Shown here in pieces: positions 8,320 through 16,643 of a stretch of DNA of 64,000 bases. Each line of letters starts with the position of its first letter. Within the stretch, counting starts at the first letter, position 1. The stretch is taken from contig NZ_JAAVGY010000042.1 in assembly GCF_014799995.1 (NCBI RefSeq), positions 1-64,000 of the forward strand, in the 5' to 3' direction. Position numbers and translations under genes: made by a program. Under the pieces are notes generated by a model. That model saw only the letters and a list, made by a program, of their open reading frames with translations, did not search any database and was not told where the DNA came from. Origin of the DNA: Helicobacter sp. GTDB lineage: Bacteria; Campylobacterota; Campylobacteria; Campylobacterales; Helicobacteraceae.

Positions 8320-8528
8320 TTTGCTCCTAATTCTTTATAATGCTGCGCATTATCAGCACTTCTCATTTGCAAAGTGTTAGCATTTTCAATTGTATAATGA
8401 TTATTCGCTTGCGCACTTTGTGTTACCACTGCGGTATAACCTAAACAAAAAACAATGCTAAGCAATAAGACAACTGCTACGATAAAACCCAAAAGTCCAT
8501 TAACTCCAAATAAACCATTCATACTCAA
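8316..8528 (-). CDS. Small one-helix protein, DUF4006-like
   Basis: A 70-residue protein with a Gly-rich N-terminus (MNGLFGVNGLLG), one transmembrane helix (about residues 13-35) and a polar C-terminal tail. DUF4006 proteins found just downstream of ccoP in Helicobacter and Campylobacter have this size and plan. It starts six bases after the ccoP stop with an AAGGAGG binding site. A role as an accessory subunit of the cbb3 oxidase is inferred from the conserved context. Confidence 0.65.
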   Translation of the reverse strand: MSMNGLFGVNGLLGFIVAVVLLLSIVFCLGYTAVVTQSAQANNHYTIENANTLQMRSADNAQHYKELGAK

Positions 8529-8534
8529 ACCTCC

Positions 8535-9416
8535 TTAGTTTTTCTCTGAATAGATAAAATGCGCCAAAGCTTCTTTTTGCTTATCGGTGAGCATTTGAGT
8601 TTTGAAAGTTGGCATAATACCAATGCGTCCTTTTTTGCCTTTTTCAAGCACTTCAGCTACAAATGCAGGTGTTCCGTATTTTGTAAGGTCTGGTGCCATA
8701 CCACCCATACCTGTACCATCTTCACCATGACAAGCATTACAAGTAGCAGCAGTGTAAAGCTCTTTACCTTTTGCCACTAAATCTGGATATTTTGTCTTTT
8801 TGACTTCAGAAATTTGTGCCATTACATAAGCAGCAACTGCTTTTTGAGATTCTTCGCTCTCTAATACACCGGGCGCGACTTCGCTAATTGGCAACATATC
8901 CCCAAGCATATAGCCTAAGCCTTTGCTACCATTTTTAATTGTCGTAATAATGCCTTCTTCTCTACCCCATTCTGTCAAATTTGCTGCTGTGCCATTCATT
9001 CCCTCTGTGGTGATTCCATGACATTGTGAGCATTGCACTAGAAATAGATTTTGTCCCATTTTAGTCAAAGTTGGAGCATCAATATTTTGCCATTGTGCTT
9101 CAAATTTTGCATTATATGCTTTGACTTCTTCGTTATATTCTCCAATTTGTGAATAAGTATTGAGAGGATAACCTACGAACCAATACCACAAACCCCAAAT
9201 TAACAATACAAGGTAAGTCGCACCCCATCCAATTGGAATATCATTTTTAAATTCTTTAATCCCATCCCAATCTTCGTCTGTTAATTCACCTTCTGCCTTG
9301 CTATCTTTCATCTTTTTGATGTAACCACCGACAATGAAAATAGTCAAAGCTAAAATTGCTACGGCGCCAAGCAATCCAAGTTGATTTACACTGTCGCCTA
9401 AGTTAAACCATTCCAT
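8535..9416 (-). CDS. ccoP: cbb3-type cytochrome c oxidase diheme subunit CcoP
   Basis: This is the electron-entry subunit of the high-affinity terminal oxidase. The protein has 293 residues, with hydrophobic helices at about 14-31 and 65-82 and then a periplasmic region with two c-type heme sites: CSQCH (about residue 129) and CNACH (about 230). Distal ligand methionines are in GYMLGDMLP and IGIMPTF. Two N-terminal helices is the longer CcoP form. It directly abuts ccoQ. Heme attachment needs the cytochrome c maturation system; the ccdA gene at 54.6 kb may contribute. Confidence 0.93.
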   Translation of the reverse strand: MEWFNLGDSVNQLGLLGAVAILALTIFIVGGYIKKMKDSKAEGELTDEDWDGIKEFKNDIPIGWGATYLVLLIWGLWYWFVGYPLNTYSQIGEYNEEVKAYNAKFEAQWQNIDAPTLTKMGQNLFLVQCSQCHGITTEGMNGTAANLTEWGREEGIITTIKNGSKGLGYMLGDMLPISEVAPGVLESEESQKAVAAYVMAQISEVKKTKYPDLVAKGKELYTAATCNACHGEDGTGMGGMAPDLTKYGTPAFVAEVLEKGKKGRIGIMPTFKTQMLTDKQKEALAHFIYSEKN

Positions 9417-9635
9417 TTAGCTCTCCTTCTTTTCGTCTTTGTTATTTCGCTTTTCCACTAAAGCATCATTCAAGTCATCATCTAATGCAAGCCTTGCATA
9501 CTTTTCGTAATCAATCTTTCCACTTCTTTGGCTTTTGTAAAGATGATAAATATATCCATACAATAAAAACACCAATAAAACCGTGATAAACCAATACGCA
9601 TAGCCTTGAATAATTCTTATCGTTTCATATTCCAC
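9417..9635 (-). CDS. ccoQ: cbb3-type oxidase small subunit CcoQ
   Basis: A 72-residue protein with one transmembrane helix (about residues 10-29) followed by YHLYKSQRSGKIDYEKYARLALDDDLNDALVEKR. This matches the CcoQ (FixQ) plan, including the conserved YEKYARLALDD-type tail of Campylobacterota. It lies between ccoO and ccoP with gaps of two bases or none. CcoQ stabilises the assembled oxidase and contains no cofactor. Confidence 0.88.
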   Translation of the reverse strand: MEYETIRIIQGYAYWFITVLLVFLLYGYIYHLYKSQRSGKIDYEKYARLALDDDLNDALVEKRNNKDEKKES

Positions 9636-9637
9636 GA

Positions 9638-10324
9638 TTAGTTAGCCCTTCTTTTTTGTCCTAAGCTGTTTAAATAAGCAATCAATGCTACAATTTGTTT
9701 AATCTCGCCTCTTTCAAGAGCAGCTTTTATCGCTGGATCTTTCATATCTTCTGCGAGGAGTTTTGCCTCTGCCAAGATTTCCGCTTTTGCTGCTTTTAAA
9801 TCACCCAATTTAGGATTGTTTGCAGTATCATAAGGAACTGAAAAAACAACTTTTTGTGTGTAAGCTTCAGCATAAGCAGTTTCCATATCTACATTTTTAT
9901 TATACAAATGTTTATATGCTGGCATAATAGAACCCGGAACAACTGCAGTTGGGTCTAGCATATGCTCTTCGTGCCAATCTGTGGTTCGGACATCACCTAC
10001 ACGATGCAAATCAGGTCCTGTTCTTTTAGAACCCCACAAAAATGGTCTATCATAAGCATATTCACCACTCAAACTATAAGCACCATATCGGTCTGTTTCT
10101 GCTTTGAATGGACGAATCAATTGTGAATGGCACGCATTACAACTTTCGCTAATATACACTTGACGCCCTGCTACTTCCAAAAGCGTATAGGGTTTAAGAT
10201 TTTCTGTCGGACGTGAAGCCTTAGCAAAATCAGGCAGAATCTCGACCAATCCCGCAATTGAAAAAACCACTAAAAAGACTACCGTAAAGAAAAACGGATT
10301 TTTTTCCAACCAATGAAACATCAC
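9638..10324 (-). CDS. ccoO: cbb3-type oxidase monoheme subunit CcoO
   Basis: A 228-residue membrane-anchored cytochrome c that passes electrons from CcoP to CcoN. It has one N-terminal helix (about 10-30), the heme c motif ESCNACHSQLIRPF (about residues 58-71), WGSKRTGPDLHRVG and the ligand-methionine region PGSIMPAYKHL. These are standard CcoO/FixO signatures. It starts nine bases after ccoN with an AGGAGG-type site and is followed two bases later by ccoQ. Confidence 0.94.
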   Translation of the reverse strand: MMFHWLEKNPFFFTVVFLVVFSIAGLVEILPDFAKASRPTENLKPYTLLEVAGRQVYISESCNACHSQLIRPFKAETDRYGAYSLSGEYAYDRPFLWGSKRTGPDLHRVGDVRTTDWHEEHMLDPTAVVPGSIMPAYKHLYNKNVDMETAYAEAYTQKVVFSVPYDTANNPKLGDLKAAKAEILAEAKLLAEDMKDPAIKAALERGEIKQIVALIAYLNSLGQKRRAN

Positions 10325-10333
10325 AAGCCTCCT

Positions 10334-11800
10334 TTACGCTGCCATTGGAGTTGCGTATTTAGGTTCGCTCTCAAGCTCCCTACTAGCAACAATGGTCATA
10401 ATAATATTATAAACAAAAATGATAAAGCCTAAGAAATACAAGATTCCACCAATTGCTCTAATTGTATAATATGGCATTAACACGGTTACAGTATCAATGA
10501 ATGAATAAGCCAAGCTTCCAAACTCATCTGTTGCTCTCCACATCATACCTTGCGTAATACCTGCAATCCACATACTTGAGAAATAAAGAATAATCGCAAC
10601 AGTTTGCACCCAGAATTGAATATCCATTAATTTTTTAGAATAAATTTCGCGTTTAAACAATCTTGGTGTCATATGATAACAAGCTGCAATAATCGTAAAT
10701 GAAACCCAACCTAATGCTGCATCATGAACGTGTCCGATAATCCAATCTGTAAAGTGTGCCAAAGCATTAACAGATTTGATAGATTGAATTGGTCCTTCCA
10801 AAGTTGTAAGCATATACCATGTAGAAGCTAAAAGCAAGAACTTAATAAGCGGAGATTCTTTTAATTGATGCCATTGCCCTTTCATTGTTAATAGCATATT
10901 CACCGCTGTTCCCCAAGATGGCAAAATCAACACAACAGAGAAAATTGAACCCATTGTTTGCATCCAATCAGGAACGGTAGCATAAATCAAGTGGTGGCTT
11001 CCAGCCCAAATATAAACAAACATTAAGCCCCAAAATGAGAATAAAGTCAATTTATAAGAGAAAACTGGTTGTCCAGATTCTTTTGGTAGAAAATAATAGA
11101 TAACACCAATGATTCCTGAAGTGAAAACAAACGCAACCGCATTGTGTCCAAACCACCATTGCACCATCGCATCATTTGTTCCTGCATATAAAGAAATAGA
11201 ATGCCAAATAGAACCTACACCTGAAACTAAATAAGTTGGAATCGAGAGGTTGTTAAAGATATAGAGCGCAGAAATTGCTACAAATGTCGCAATAAAATAC
11301 CACAATGTGATATAAAGTGTTTGCTCGCGTCTCACACCCATTGAACCAAAGAGGCTAGCACCCCACAATACCCATACAACAACGACTAATAAATCTAATG
11401 GCCATACCAATTCAGAATATTCTTTTGATTGGCTCATACCAGCAAACAAACTTACAACTGCTAGTGCCATTAGCACAATATAAATCCAAAAGTGTAAATG
11501 TCCAATCACTTTTAAAAGTGGATGTTCATTATAAGAAATTTTTAGAACTCTTTGTCCTAAGTAATACCAGGCTGTCCAAATACCACTCAATGTGAATCCA
11601 TAAATGATTCCATTAGTGTGTAAAGGTCGCAAGCGTCCGAATGTTCCGAACTCACCGGCTAAATAATTAAGGTCTGGGAACGCCATTTGACAAGCTATCA
11701 CAACACCCAACAACAATCCAACAATACCAAATGCGATCGTTGCAAAAAGAAATAATTTTGCAATGGAGTAATCATACTCTAACGCAGGATTTGATTGCAT
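10334..11800 (-). CDS. ccoN: cbb3-type cytochrome c oxidase catalytic subunit CcoN
   Basis: This is the heme-copper subunit that reduces oxygen at low concentrations. The 488-residue protein has about twelve helices and the ligand histidines in RPLHTNGIIYGF, QWWFGHNAVAFVFTSG, GSHHLIYATVPDW and IGHVHDAALGW. The last segment carries the pair of helix-X histidines, and the Tyr of YATVP is the cross-linked tyrosine position of cbb3 enzymes. It is the first gene of the operon; about 190 bases upstream are gene-free and should hold the promoter. It is central to microaerobic growth. Confidence 0.95.
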   Translation of the reverse strand: MQSNPALEYDYSIAKLFLFATIAFGIVGLLLGVVIACQMAFPDLNYLAGEFGTFGRLRPLHTNGIIYGFTLSGIWTAWYYLGQRVLKISYNEHPLLKVIGHLHFWIYIVLMALAVVSLFAGMSQSKEYSELVWPLDLLVVVVWVLWGASLFGSMGVRREQTLYITLWYFIATFVAISALYIFNNLSIPTYLVSGVGSIWHSISLYAGTNDAMVQWWFGHNAVAFVFTSGIIGVIYYFLPKESGQPVFSYKLTLFSFWGLMFVYIWAGSHHLIYATVPDWMQTMGSIFSVVLILPSWGTAVNMLLTMKGQWHQLKESPLIKFLLLASTWYMLTTLEGPIQSIKSVNALAHFTDWIIGHVHDAALGWVSFTIIAACYHMTPRLFKREIYSKKLMDIQFWVQTVAIILYFSSMWIAGITQGMMWRATDEFGSLAYSFIDTVTVLMPYYTIRAIGGILYFLGFIIFVYNIIMTIVASRELESEPKYATPMAA

Positions 11801-11991
11801 ATTTGCTCCTTCCTCTAAGATTTCCCTTACATATTTTATAGAGAATCCTGATATTTTATAAAATAAAGCATAATTGCTAGCTTAAAATTAACAACAAATA
11901 GTAAATGAAATGGAAAATAAACGTTTAGATTCAAGAAATTTTAAGATTTCTCTAAAGTGTAGAATCCATTGGAGAGGGTTAAAATCGTGCT

Positions 11992-12933
11992 TCAAACCCT
12001 ACTAATCTCATAAAGCTGCACGATACCCACAAGACATTCTTCATCTTGGACAACTAATTCTTTGATTTTGTATTCTAGCATTAGCGATTCCGCTTCTGTC
12101 GCCATTGCATCACTCGTAATTGTTTTTGGATTCTTTGTCATAATCTGATATGCTAATGCGTCAAATTTCTCCGCACTTAAAGCCCTGCGCAAATCCCCAT
12201 CAGTAATAATGCCCGATAATTTATTATTTTCTACCACTAAACACATTCCGAGTTTTTTAGAAGTCATTTCTGCAATCAATTCTTTGAAAGACGTATGCGG
12301 TGTAACAAGCGGTAAATTTTCCTTTATCATCACATCTTTAATGCGGGTTAGCAACTTGCGTCCCAAACTACCACCGGGGTGAAATAATGCAAAATCCTCT
12401 GGCTTAAAGTTTCTTGCTCGCATTAAAGCAACAGCGATTGCATCACCCATTGCGAGTGTTGCAGTCGTTGAGCTCGTAGGAGCAAGCTGCAAAGGACAAG
12501 CCTCTTGCGCGACACCAACATTCAAAAAATAATCACTCTCTTTTGCGAGTGTAGAATTTACCTTGCCACTCATCGCAATCAATGGAATCTTGCGCATTTT
12601 GACAGAGGGGATTAATCGCAAAATCTCTTCACTTTCTCCTGAATTTGAAATTGCTAGCAATGCGTCTTCTTGAGTTAGCATACCCAAATCTCCGTGCAAT
12701 GCTTCGGCAGGGTGCATAAAAAAACTAGGTGTCCCTGTGCTTGCCAAAGTCGCAGCAATCTTTGCTCCAACATGCCCAGACTTCCCCATACCGCTAATCA
12801 CTAAACGTCCCTTAAGATTCAAAATCTTCGTAACTACTGCATTAAATTCCTCTCCTACAAAAGATTTCAATCCTAAAATTGCGTTAGATTCCAAATCAAA
12901 AACTTCTTTTGCCACTTTTGTAAAATCTTGCAT
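11992..12933 (-). CDS. kdsD: Arabinose-5-phosphate isomerase, KdsD/KpsF family
   Basis: The enzyme converts ribulose 5-phosphate to arabinose 5-phosphate, the precursor of Kdo in LPS. The 313-residue protein has an N-terminal SIS sugar-isomerase domain (about 25-170) with SGMGKSGHVGAKIAATLASTG, AEALHGDLGML and AISNSGESEEI. LAPTSSTTATLAMGDAIAVAL precedes two CBS domains in the last 120 residues (RIKDVM..., GIITDGDLRRAL). The same family is called KpsF when linked to capsule. It follows the antiporter gene by nine bases and may be cotranscribed with it. Confidence 0.9.
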   Translation of the reverse strand: MQDFTKVAKEVFDLESNAILGLKSFVGEEFNAVVTKILNLKGRLVISGMGKSGHVGAKIAATLASTGTPSFFMHPAEALHGDLGMLTQEDALLAISNSGESEEILRLIPSVKMRKIPLIAMSGKVNSTLAKESDYFLNVGVAQEACPLQLAPTSSTTATLAMGDAIAVALMRARNFKPEDFALFHPGGSLGRKLLTRIKDVMIKENLPLVTPHTSFKELIAEMTSKKLGMCLVVENNKLSGIITDGDLRRALSAEKFDALAYQIMTKNPKTITSDAMATEAESLMLEYKIKELVVQDEECLVGIVQLYEISRV

Positions 12934-12942
12934 TCTTACCCC

Positions 12943-14244
12943 TTATAATAAAATCGCGCCTATCGTCCCACCTATGATTAATGTAGTGTTATACATCAAA
13001 AAAGTTGGCACACAAGTATCCCAAATATGATTGTGCTGCTTATCTGCGTTTAAGCCAGCCGTTGGTCCTAATGTGCTATCACTTGCAGGGCTTCCAGCGT
13101 CCCCTAATGCACCCGCGATTCCAACCAACAAAATAATTGCGGCAGGAGAGAAACCAAGCTCTAGCCCCAAAGGACAATAAATTGCTGCGATGATTGGAAT
13201 CGTCCCAAAAGAAGTCCCAATACCCATAGTAACCAATAATCCAACAAGCAACATCATCAAAGCCCCGCCAAACTTACCTCCAGCAAGCGAGGCGACATAA
13301 TGCACGAGGGAAAGAATCGCGCCTGTTTCTTTCAAAACCGCGCCAAATCCTGCGGCAACCAACATCACAAATGCGATGAACGCCATCATCTTAAAGCCCT
13401 CTTCCATTACCTCATCAATCTCGTTCCACAAGATTCCGCCAAGTAGCACCATTACAAGGATTCCACATAGCCCCCCTAGAGGCAATGAACCCACCCATAG
13501 TTGCACACCAAAGGCTACGACTGCGCCAAGCAAAACAGCGAAATCCTTTCGCCGCATATTAGGACGCTCTAGCACCTCCATAGATTCCTCGCTTAAGTAG
13601 GTATTCTGATACTCGCGCGGCTTGCGATAGAATACAAAAATAGCGAGTAGCAAACCCACCAACATACTCAATCCGCCAATCCACATCACGCTTGAAACAT
13701 CACCTAGACTGACATTTACGCCATTTTGATTTAATTGGTCGCGCAAAATGGTGTGAAAAATCAATCCAAACCCCACACTAAAACTTACATAAGGGGCTTT
13801 TAAACCAAAAGTAAGTGCGCAAGCTACGGCGCGTCTATCAATTTTTAGGCGATTCATCAGTGGCAACAAAGGCGGAATCAGAATCGGAATAAAAGCAATA
13901 TGCACAGGAATTAGATTCTGTGAAAAACAAGCAAAAAAGGCGATAGAGAGACAAAACATCAAACGCCGATTCTGCACGAAATTCGCGATATAGTGAATTA
14001 AGATTAATGTGAGATTTGTGCGGGCAATTGCACTTGCAAGCGCACCAAGCAAAACATAGCTCAATGCAGTTTCAAGATTCCCTGCCATACCAGCAATGAG
14101 CAAATTAATGCTTTTTTCTACACCTAATCCCCCTAAGATTCCTGCACTCAAAGCAGAAATCAAAATAGCCAAAAGCACATTTAAACGCGCTAAACATAGC
14201 ACACCCATTATAAAAATAGACACTACGACAGGATTCGTCAGCAT
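12943..14244 (-). CDS. Na+/H+ antiporter family (NhaC-like) membrane protein
   Basis: A 433-residue protein with about eleven hydrophobic segments. The conserved region TSFGTIPIIAAIYCPLGLELGFSPAAI and the motif GDAGSPASDSTLGPTAGLN near the C-terminus are characteristic of the NhaC/ArsB-like antiporter family annotated as Na+/H+ antiporter in Helicobacter. The ion coupling is inferred from family; amino acid export is a possible alternative for this clan. It is directly upstream of kdsD on the same strand. Confidence 0.75.
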   Translation of the reverse strand: MLTNPVVVSIFIMGVLCLARLNVLLAILISALSAGILGGLGVEKSINLLIAGMAGNLETALSYVLLGALASAIARTNLTLILIHYIANFVQNRRLMFCLSIAFFACFSQNLIPVHIAFIPILIPPLLPLMNRLKIDRRAVACALTFGLKAPYVSFSVGFGLIFHTILRDQLNQNGVNVSLGDVSSVMWIGGLSMLVGLLLAIFVFYRKPREYQNTYLSEESMEVLERPNMRRKDFAVLLGAVVAFGVQLWVGSLPLGGLCGILVMVLLGGILWNEIDEVMEEGFKMMAFIAFVMLVAAGFGAVLKETGAILSLVHYVASLAGGKFGGALMMLLVGLLVTMGIGTSFGTIPIIAAIYCPLGLELGFSPAAIILLVGIAGALGDAGSPASDSTLGPTAGLNADKQHNHIWDTCVPTFLMYNTTLIIGGTIGAILL

Positions 14245-14319
14245 TGACAGCCTTTGTTGAAAAATAAAATGATATTTTACCTAATATAAAATTAGAATTG
14301 ATAGGAATTTTGACTTTAA

Positions 14320-15390
14320 TTATGGAATGGGGTGCAAAAATGGGCTAAAAAACACAAAATCTCCCAAATTTTGTTGCAAATAATCCCTTACCACATTGCA
14401 TTTGATTTTGAAAAGCAAAAAGATTCTGTTATCTTGCTTGGCTGCATTCTCCATAGATTCAAAATTCCCCATACCCTTTGCCAAAATCAAATCGGCTTCT
14501 TGATAAATTTCCCTTGCCTCTTTGTGTGCAAGAGATTCAAGAAACCCGGGACTCATCACGCCACTATCTACCACTTTGGCAAGGTGCAACATCGCAGAAT
14601 CCGTCTTGTTTAAGTCAGATAAAGTAATATCATTAATGATTTCTGCTCCTCTAACAAAATAAAAAATTTCTAAATTCGGATAAAGGGCTTTGAGGGCATA
14701 AATTAAAATTTCATCAAACTCATTTTCTCCCGCATTATCCCCAATAACTACCAAATCCTTTGCGGATTCCAATGAGGACATAAAGGCTCTCAAATCAAAA
14801 TAAGCAAAGGGAGATTGTAGAATCTTTTGCGCTTGCTCCTCCAAATCAAATTGCTTTTGCGCGCCATAATCTAATACATTCCCAAGCACACAAATACGAA
14901 TCGCAAATTCTAAAACCTCTTTCGTGCTTGCCTTGTGGGATAATTTTTCGCGCAAAAGCTCTAAGAATTTTTGTTTATAATTCCTTGCTTTTTGAATACT
15001 TTGAAGTTTGATTTGTGCATAGGGCGAAACATCATTGAGGGCTTGACAAATCTTGTCATACACAAGAATGGCAAGCATTGTAGGCGGAATCTCAAAGTCA
15101 TTTTCTAAAGGAGAAAGAAAGGGATATTGGTTTTGAAAAAACTCTTTTAATAAAATTTGTAATTTTACTTTGTCCTTAGGGGTTAGCTTTTGATTCTTTG
15201 GGCTTGCGTTCTTAGAAACAAACTCTTGGAAGCCCTCTAATGCCGCAAAGATTTCCTCCACCGCACCAAGTGCTTTTTGCTTGTTTTTTTCTGATTCCTT
15301 AGAATCTTGAAAGGACTTGAGACTTTGCACTCCTGCGGTGCATTCTGCTTGCTTCAACAAGCACTCTAGGCATTCGTATGTTAAGTTAAT
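14320..15390 (-). CDS. DUF89 (ARMT1-like) damage-control phosphatase family protein
   Basis: A soluble protein of about 356 residues. The metal-binding core GDNAGENEFDEILI and the later KGMGNFESM segment are those of DUF89 proteins, metal-dependent phosphatases thought to remove damaged sugar or nucleotide phosphates. DUF89 proteins begin with a conserved Glu-Cys-X-X-Cys-Leu-Leu-Lys-Gln motif. Here the residues just upstream of the first TTG (15360) read YECLECLLKQ in frame, so that TTG start would cut the motif. The in-frame ATT at 15388-15390, with AAGGA seven bases before it, is the only plausible initiator after the TGA at 15394-15396. Confidence 0.75.
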   Translation of the reverse strand: MNLTYECLECLLKQAECTAGVQSLKSFQDSKESEKNKQKALGAVEEIFAALEGFQEFVSKNASPKNQKLTPKDKVKLQILLKEFFQNQYPFLSPLENDFEIPPTMLAILVYDKICQALNDVSPYAQIKLQSIQKARNYKQKFLELLREKLSHKASTKEVLEFAIRICVLGNVLDYGAQKQFDLEEQAQKILQSPFAYFDLRAFMSSLESAKDLVVIGDNAGENEFDEILIYALKALYPNLEIFYFVRGAEIINDITLSDLNKTDSAMLHLAKVVDSGVMSPGFLESLAHKEAREIYQEADLILAKGMGNFESMENAAKQDNRIFLLFKIKCNVVRDYLQQNLGDFVFFSPFLHPIP

Positions 15391-15421
15391 TGCTCAATCC
15401 TTATTTGAAGATTCTTTGAAA

Positions 15422-15943
15422 CTAAGAATCCTTTGGTGCTTGTGTATCCTCTTGTTCTTCGCTATTTTCTTTTGCTTTTTCGCCAATTGCCCTACCCCAC
15501 ATCAAACGATATTTGCGTTTCAAAAACTCAATCTCCTCTTGCGCTACACGCAATTGCTCCCTTAGAATCGCAATAGTTTTTTTATCGTCCTCATAAACTT
15601 CTTGCGTATTAAAAAGCGCGTCTTTTAGGAATTGGTTTTCATTTTTGACACTTGAAATCGTTTCCTCTTTGGAACTTACGACTTTTTCGTGCAAACTTAG
15701 AATCGTGCCAATCGTTTTTTCTACAAATCCGCTATCTACTGCGCCACTCACTGCGGTATCCCCTTGAACCATTACTGCATTACCACTCTTGACAAGAGCT
15801 TGTGTGCCGCTTCCTGCATCAATATAAAATTGCTCATTTTCTTGTTTGCTTTTTAGCTCTCCCTTTGCCACCATTTCTAACACTTTTTCTTTTTCTAGTT
15901 GTGCAAGTTTTACAAATTCGTCAATTACAACCCAAGTTTCCAT
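15422..15943 (-). CDS. DUF3972 family protein
   Basis: A 173-residue soluble protein. The N-terminal 40 residues resemble a helix-turn-helix-like fold (VVIDEFVKLAQLEKEKVLEMV, then GELKSKQ). The rest is mostly a long charged helix with coiled-coil character (about residues 90-150: SSKEETISSVKNENQFLKDA, AILREQLRVAQEEIEFLKRKY). This is the layout of DUF3972, a family confined to Campylobacterota with no known function. It follows purE by eight bases on the same strand. Confidence 0.7.
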   Translation of the reverse strand: METWVVIDEFVKLAQLEKEKVLEMVAKGELKSKQENEQFYIDAGSGTQALVKSGNAVMVQGDTAVSGAVDSGFVEKTIGTILSLHEKVVSSKEETISSVKNENQFLKDALFNTQEVYEDDKKTIAILREQLRVAQEEIEFLKRKYRLMWGRAIGEKAKENSEEQEDTQAPKDS

Positions 15944-15951
15944 TATTAACC

Positions 15952-16446
15952 TTACAAAATTACTTCAATCTCACTAGAATCTAATTCTACATTTTTTGCT
16001 TTCATCACGCGGTCTTCTTTGAGCTTTCCGCCTAATTCTGCATCACTTAATGCCAAGATTTGCATTGCAAGATAAGCACTATTTACCGCTCCTGTTTTGC
16101 CCAAAGCCACCGTGGCGACAGGCATACCAGAGGGCATTTGCACAGTGGAAAGCAATGCGTCAAGACCCTCTAATGCTCCCCCTTTGAGTGGCACACCAAT
16201 CACGGGCTTCGTTGTCATAGAAGCCACTGCGCCCGCTAAATGCGCCGCCATACCCGCTGCGGCAATGAATACCTTTGCGCCCTTTTGTTCTGCAGCTTGG
16301 ACATATTCTTTTGTGCGATTCGGACTGCGGTGCGCCGAGCTGATAATCACTTCATAAGAAACATCAAACTTTTTTAGGACTTCAATGCACTCACGCATCA
16401 CTTCATAATCACTCTTACTTCCCATCAAAATTGCTACAAATCCCAT
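15952..16446 (-). CDS. purE: 5-(carboxyamino)imidazole ribonucleotide mutase PurE
   Basis: This class I PurE isomerises N5-CAIR to CAIR in purine synthesis. It has 164 residues with the substrate loop MGSKSDYEVM at the N-terminus, SAHRSPNRTKEY around residues 40-51, AAAGMAAHLAGAVASMTTKPVIGVP, and SGMPVATVALG. The ATG at 16446 is chosen because AAGGAGAG precedes it; upstream codons in the same frame give a tail not seen in PurE. A PurK partner is not in the window. Confidence 0.93.
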   Translation of the reverse strand: MGFVAILMGSKSDYEVMRECIEVLKKFDVSYEVIISSAHRSPNRTKEYVQAAEQKGAKVFIAAAGMAAHLAGAVASMTTKPVIGVPLKGGALEGLDALLSTVQMPSGMPVATVALGKTGAVNSAYLAMQILALSDAELGGKLKEDRVMKAKNVELDSSEIEVIL

Positions 16447-16456
16447 TTTCTCTCCT

Positions 16457-16642
16457 TTACATTGCTGATAACGACAAACCAAGCCCAACTAAAAATCCAC
16501 CCACTAGAGTAAAGAGGAAAAAGTAAAAAAAGAGATAAATAAAAGTCGGCAATAGCACAAGCCACCACGACCATTGAATCTTATCTGCAAGCTTTAACCC
16601 AATAAACAAAAGTTGCAAAAGCATTAAAAACCACGAAAGCAA
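16457..16642 (-). CDS. Small membrane protein, transmembrane Fragile-X-F (TMEM185-like) type
   Basis: A hydrophobic protein of about 61 residues with two to three membrane segments and the motif ADKIQWSWWLVLLPTFIYL, which recurs in the small bacterial proteins named transmembrane Fragile-X-F. Function is unknown. The TTG at 16642 is preferred over TTG 16660 because AAGGA lies eight bases upstream of it, inside the 3' end of the preceding CBS gene. The start lies just after that gene's stop, so the two are probably translationally linked. Confidence 0.6.
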   Translation of the reverse strand: MLSWFLMLLQLLFIGLKLADKIQWSWWLVLLPTFIYLFFYFFLFTLVGGFLVGLGLSLSAM

Positions 16643-16643
16643 A

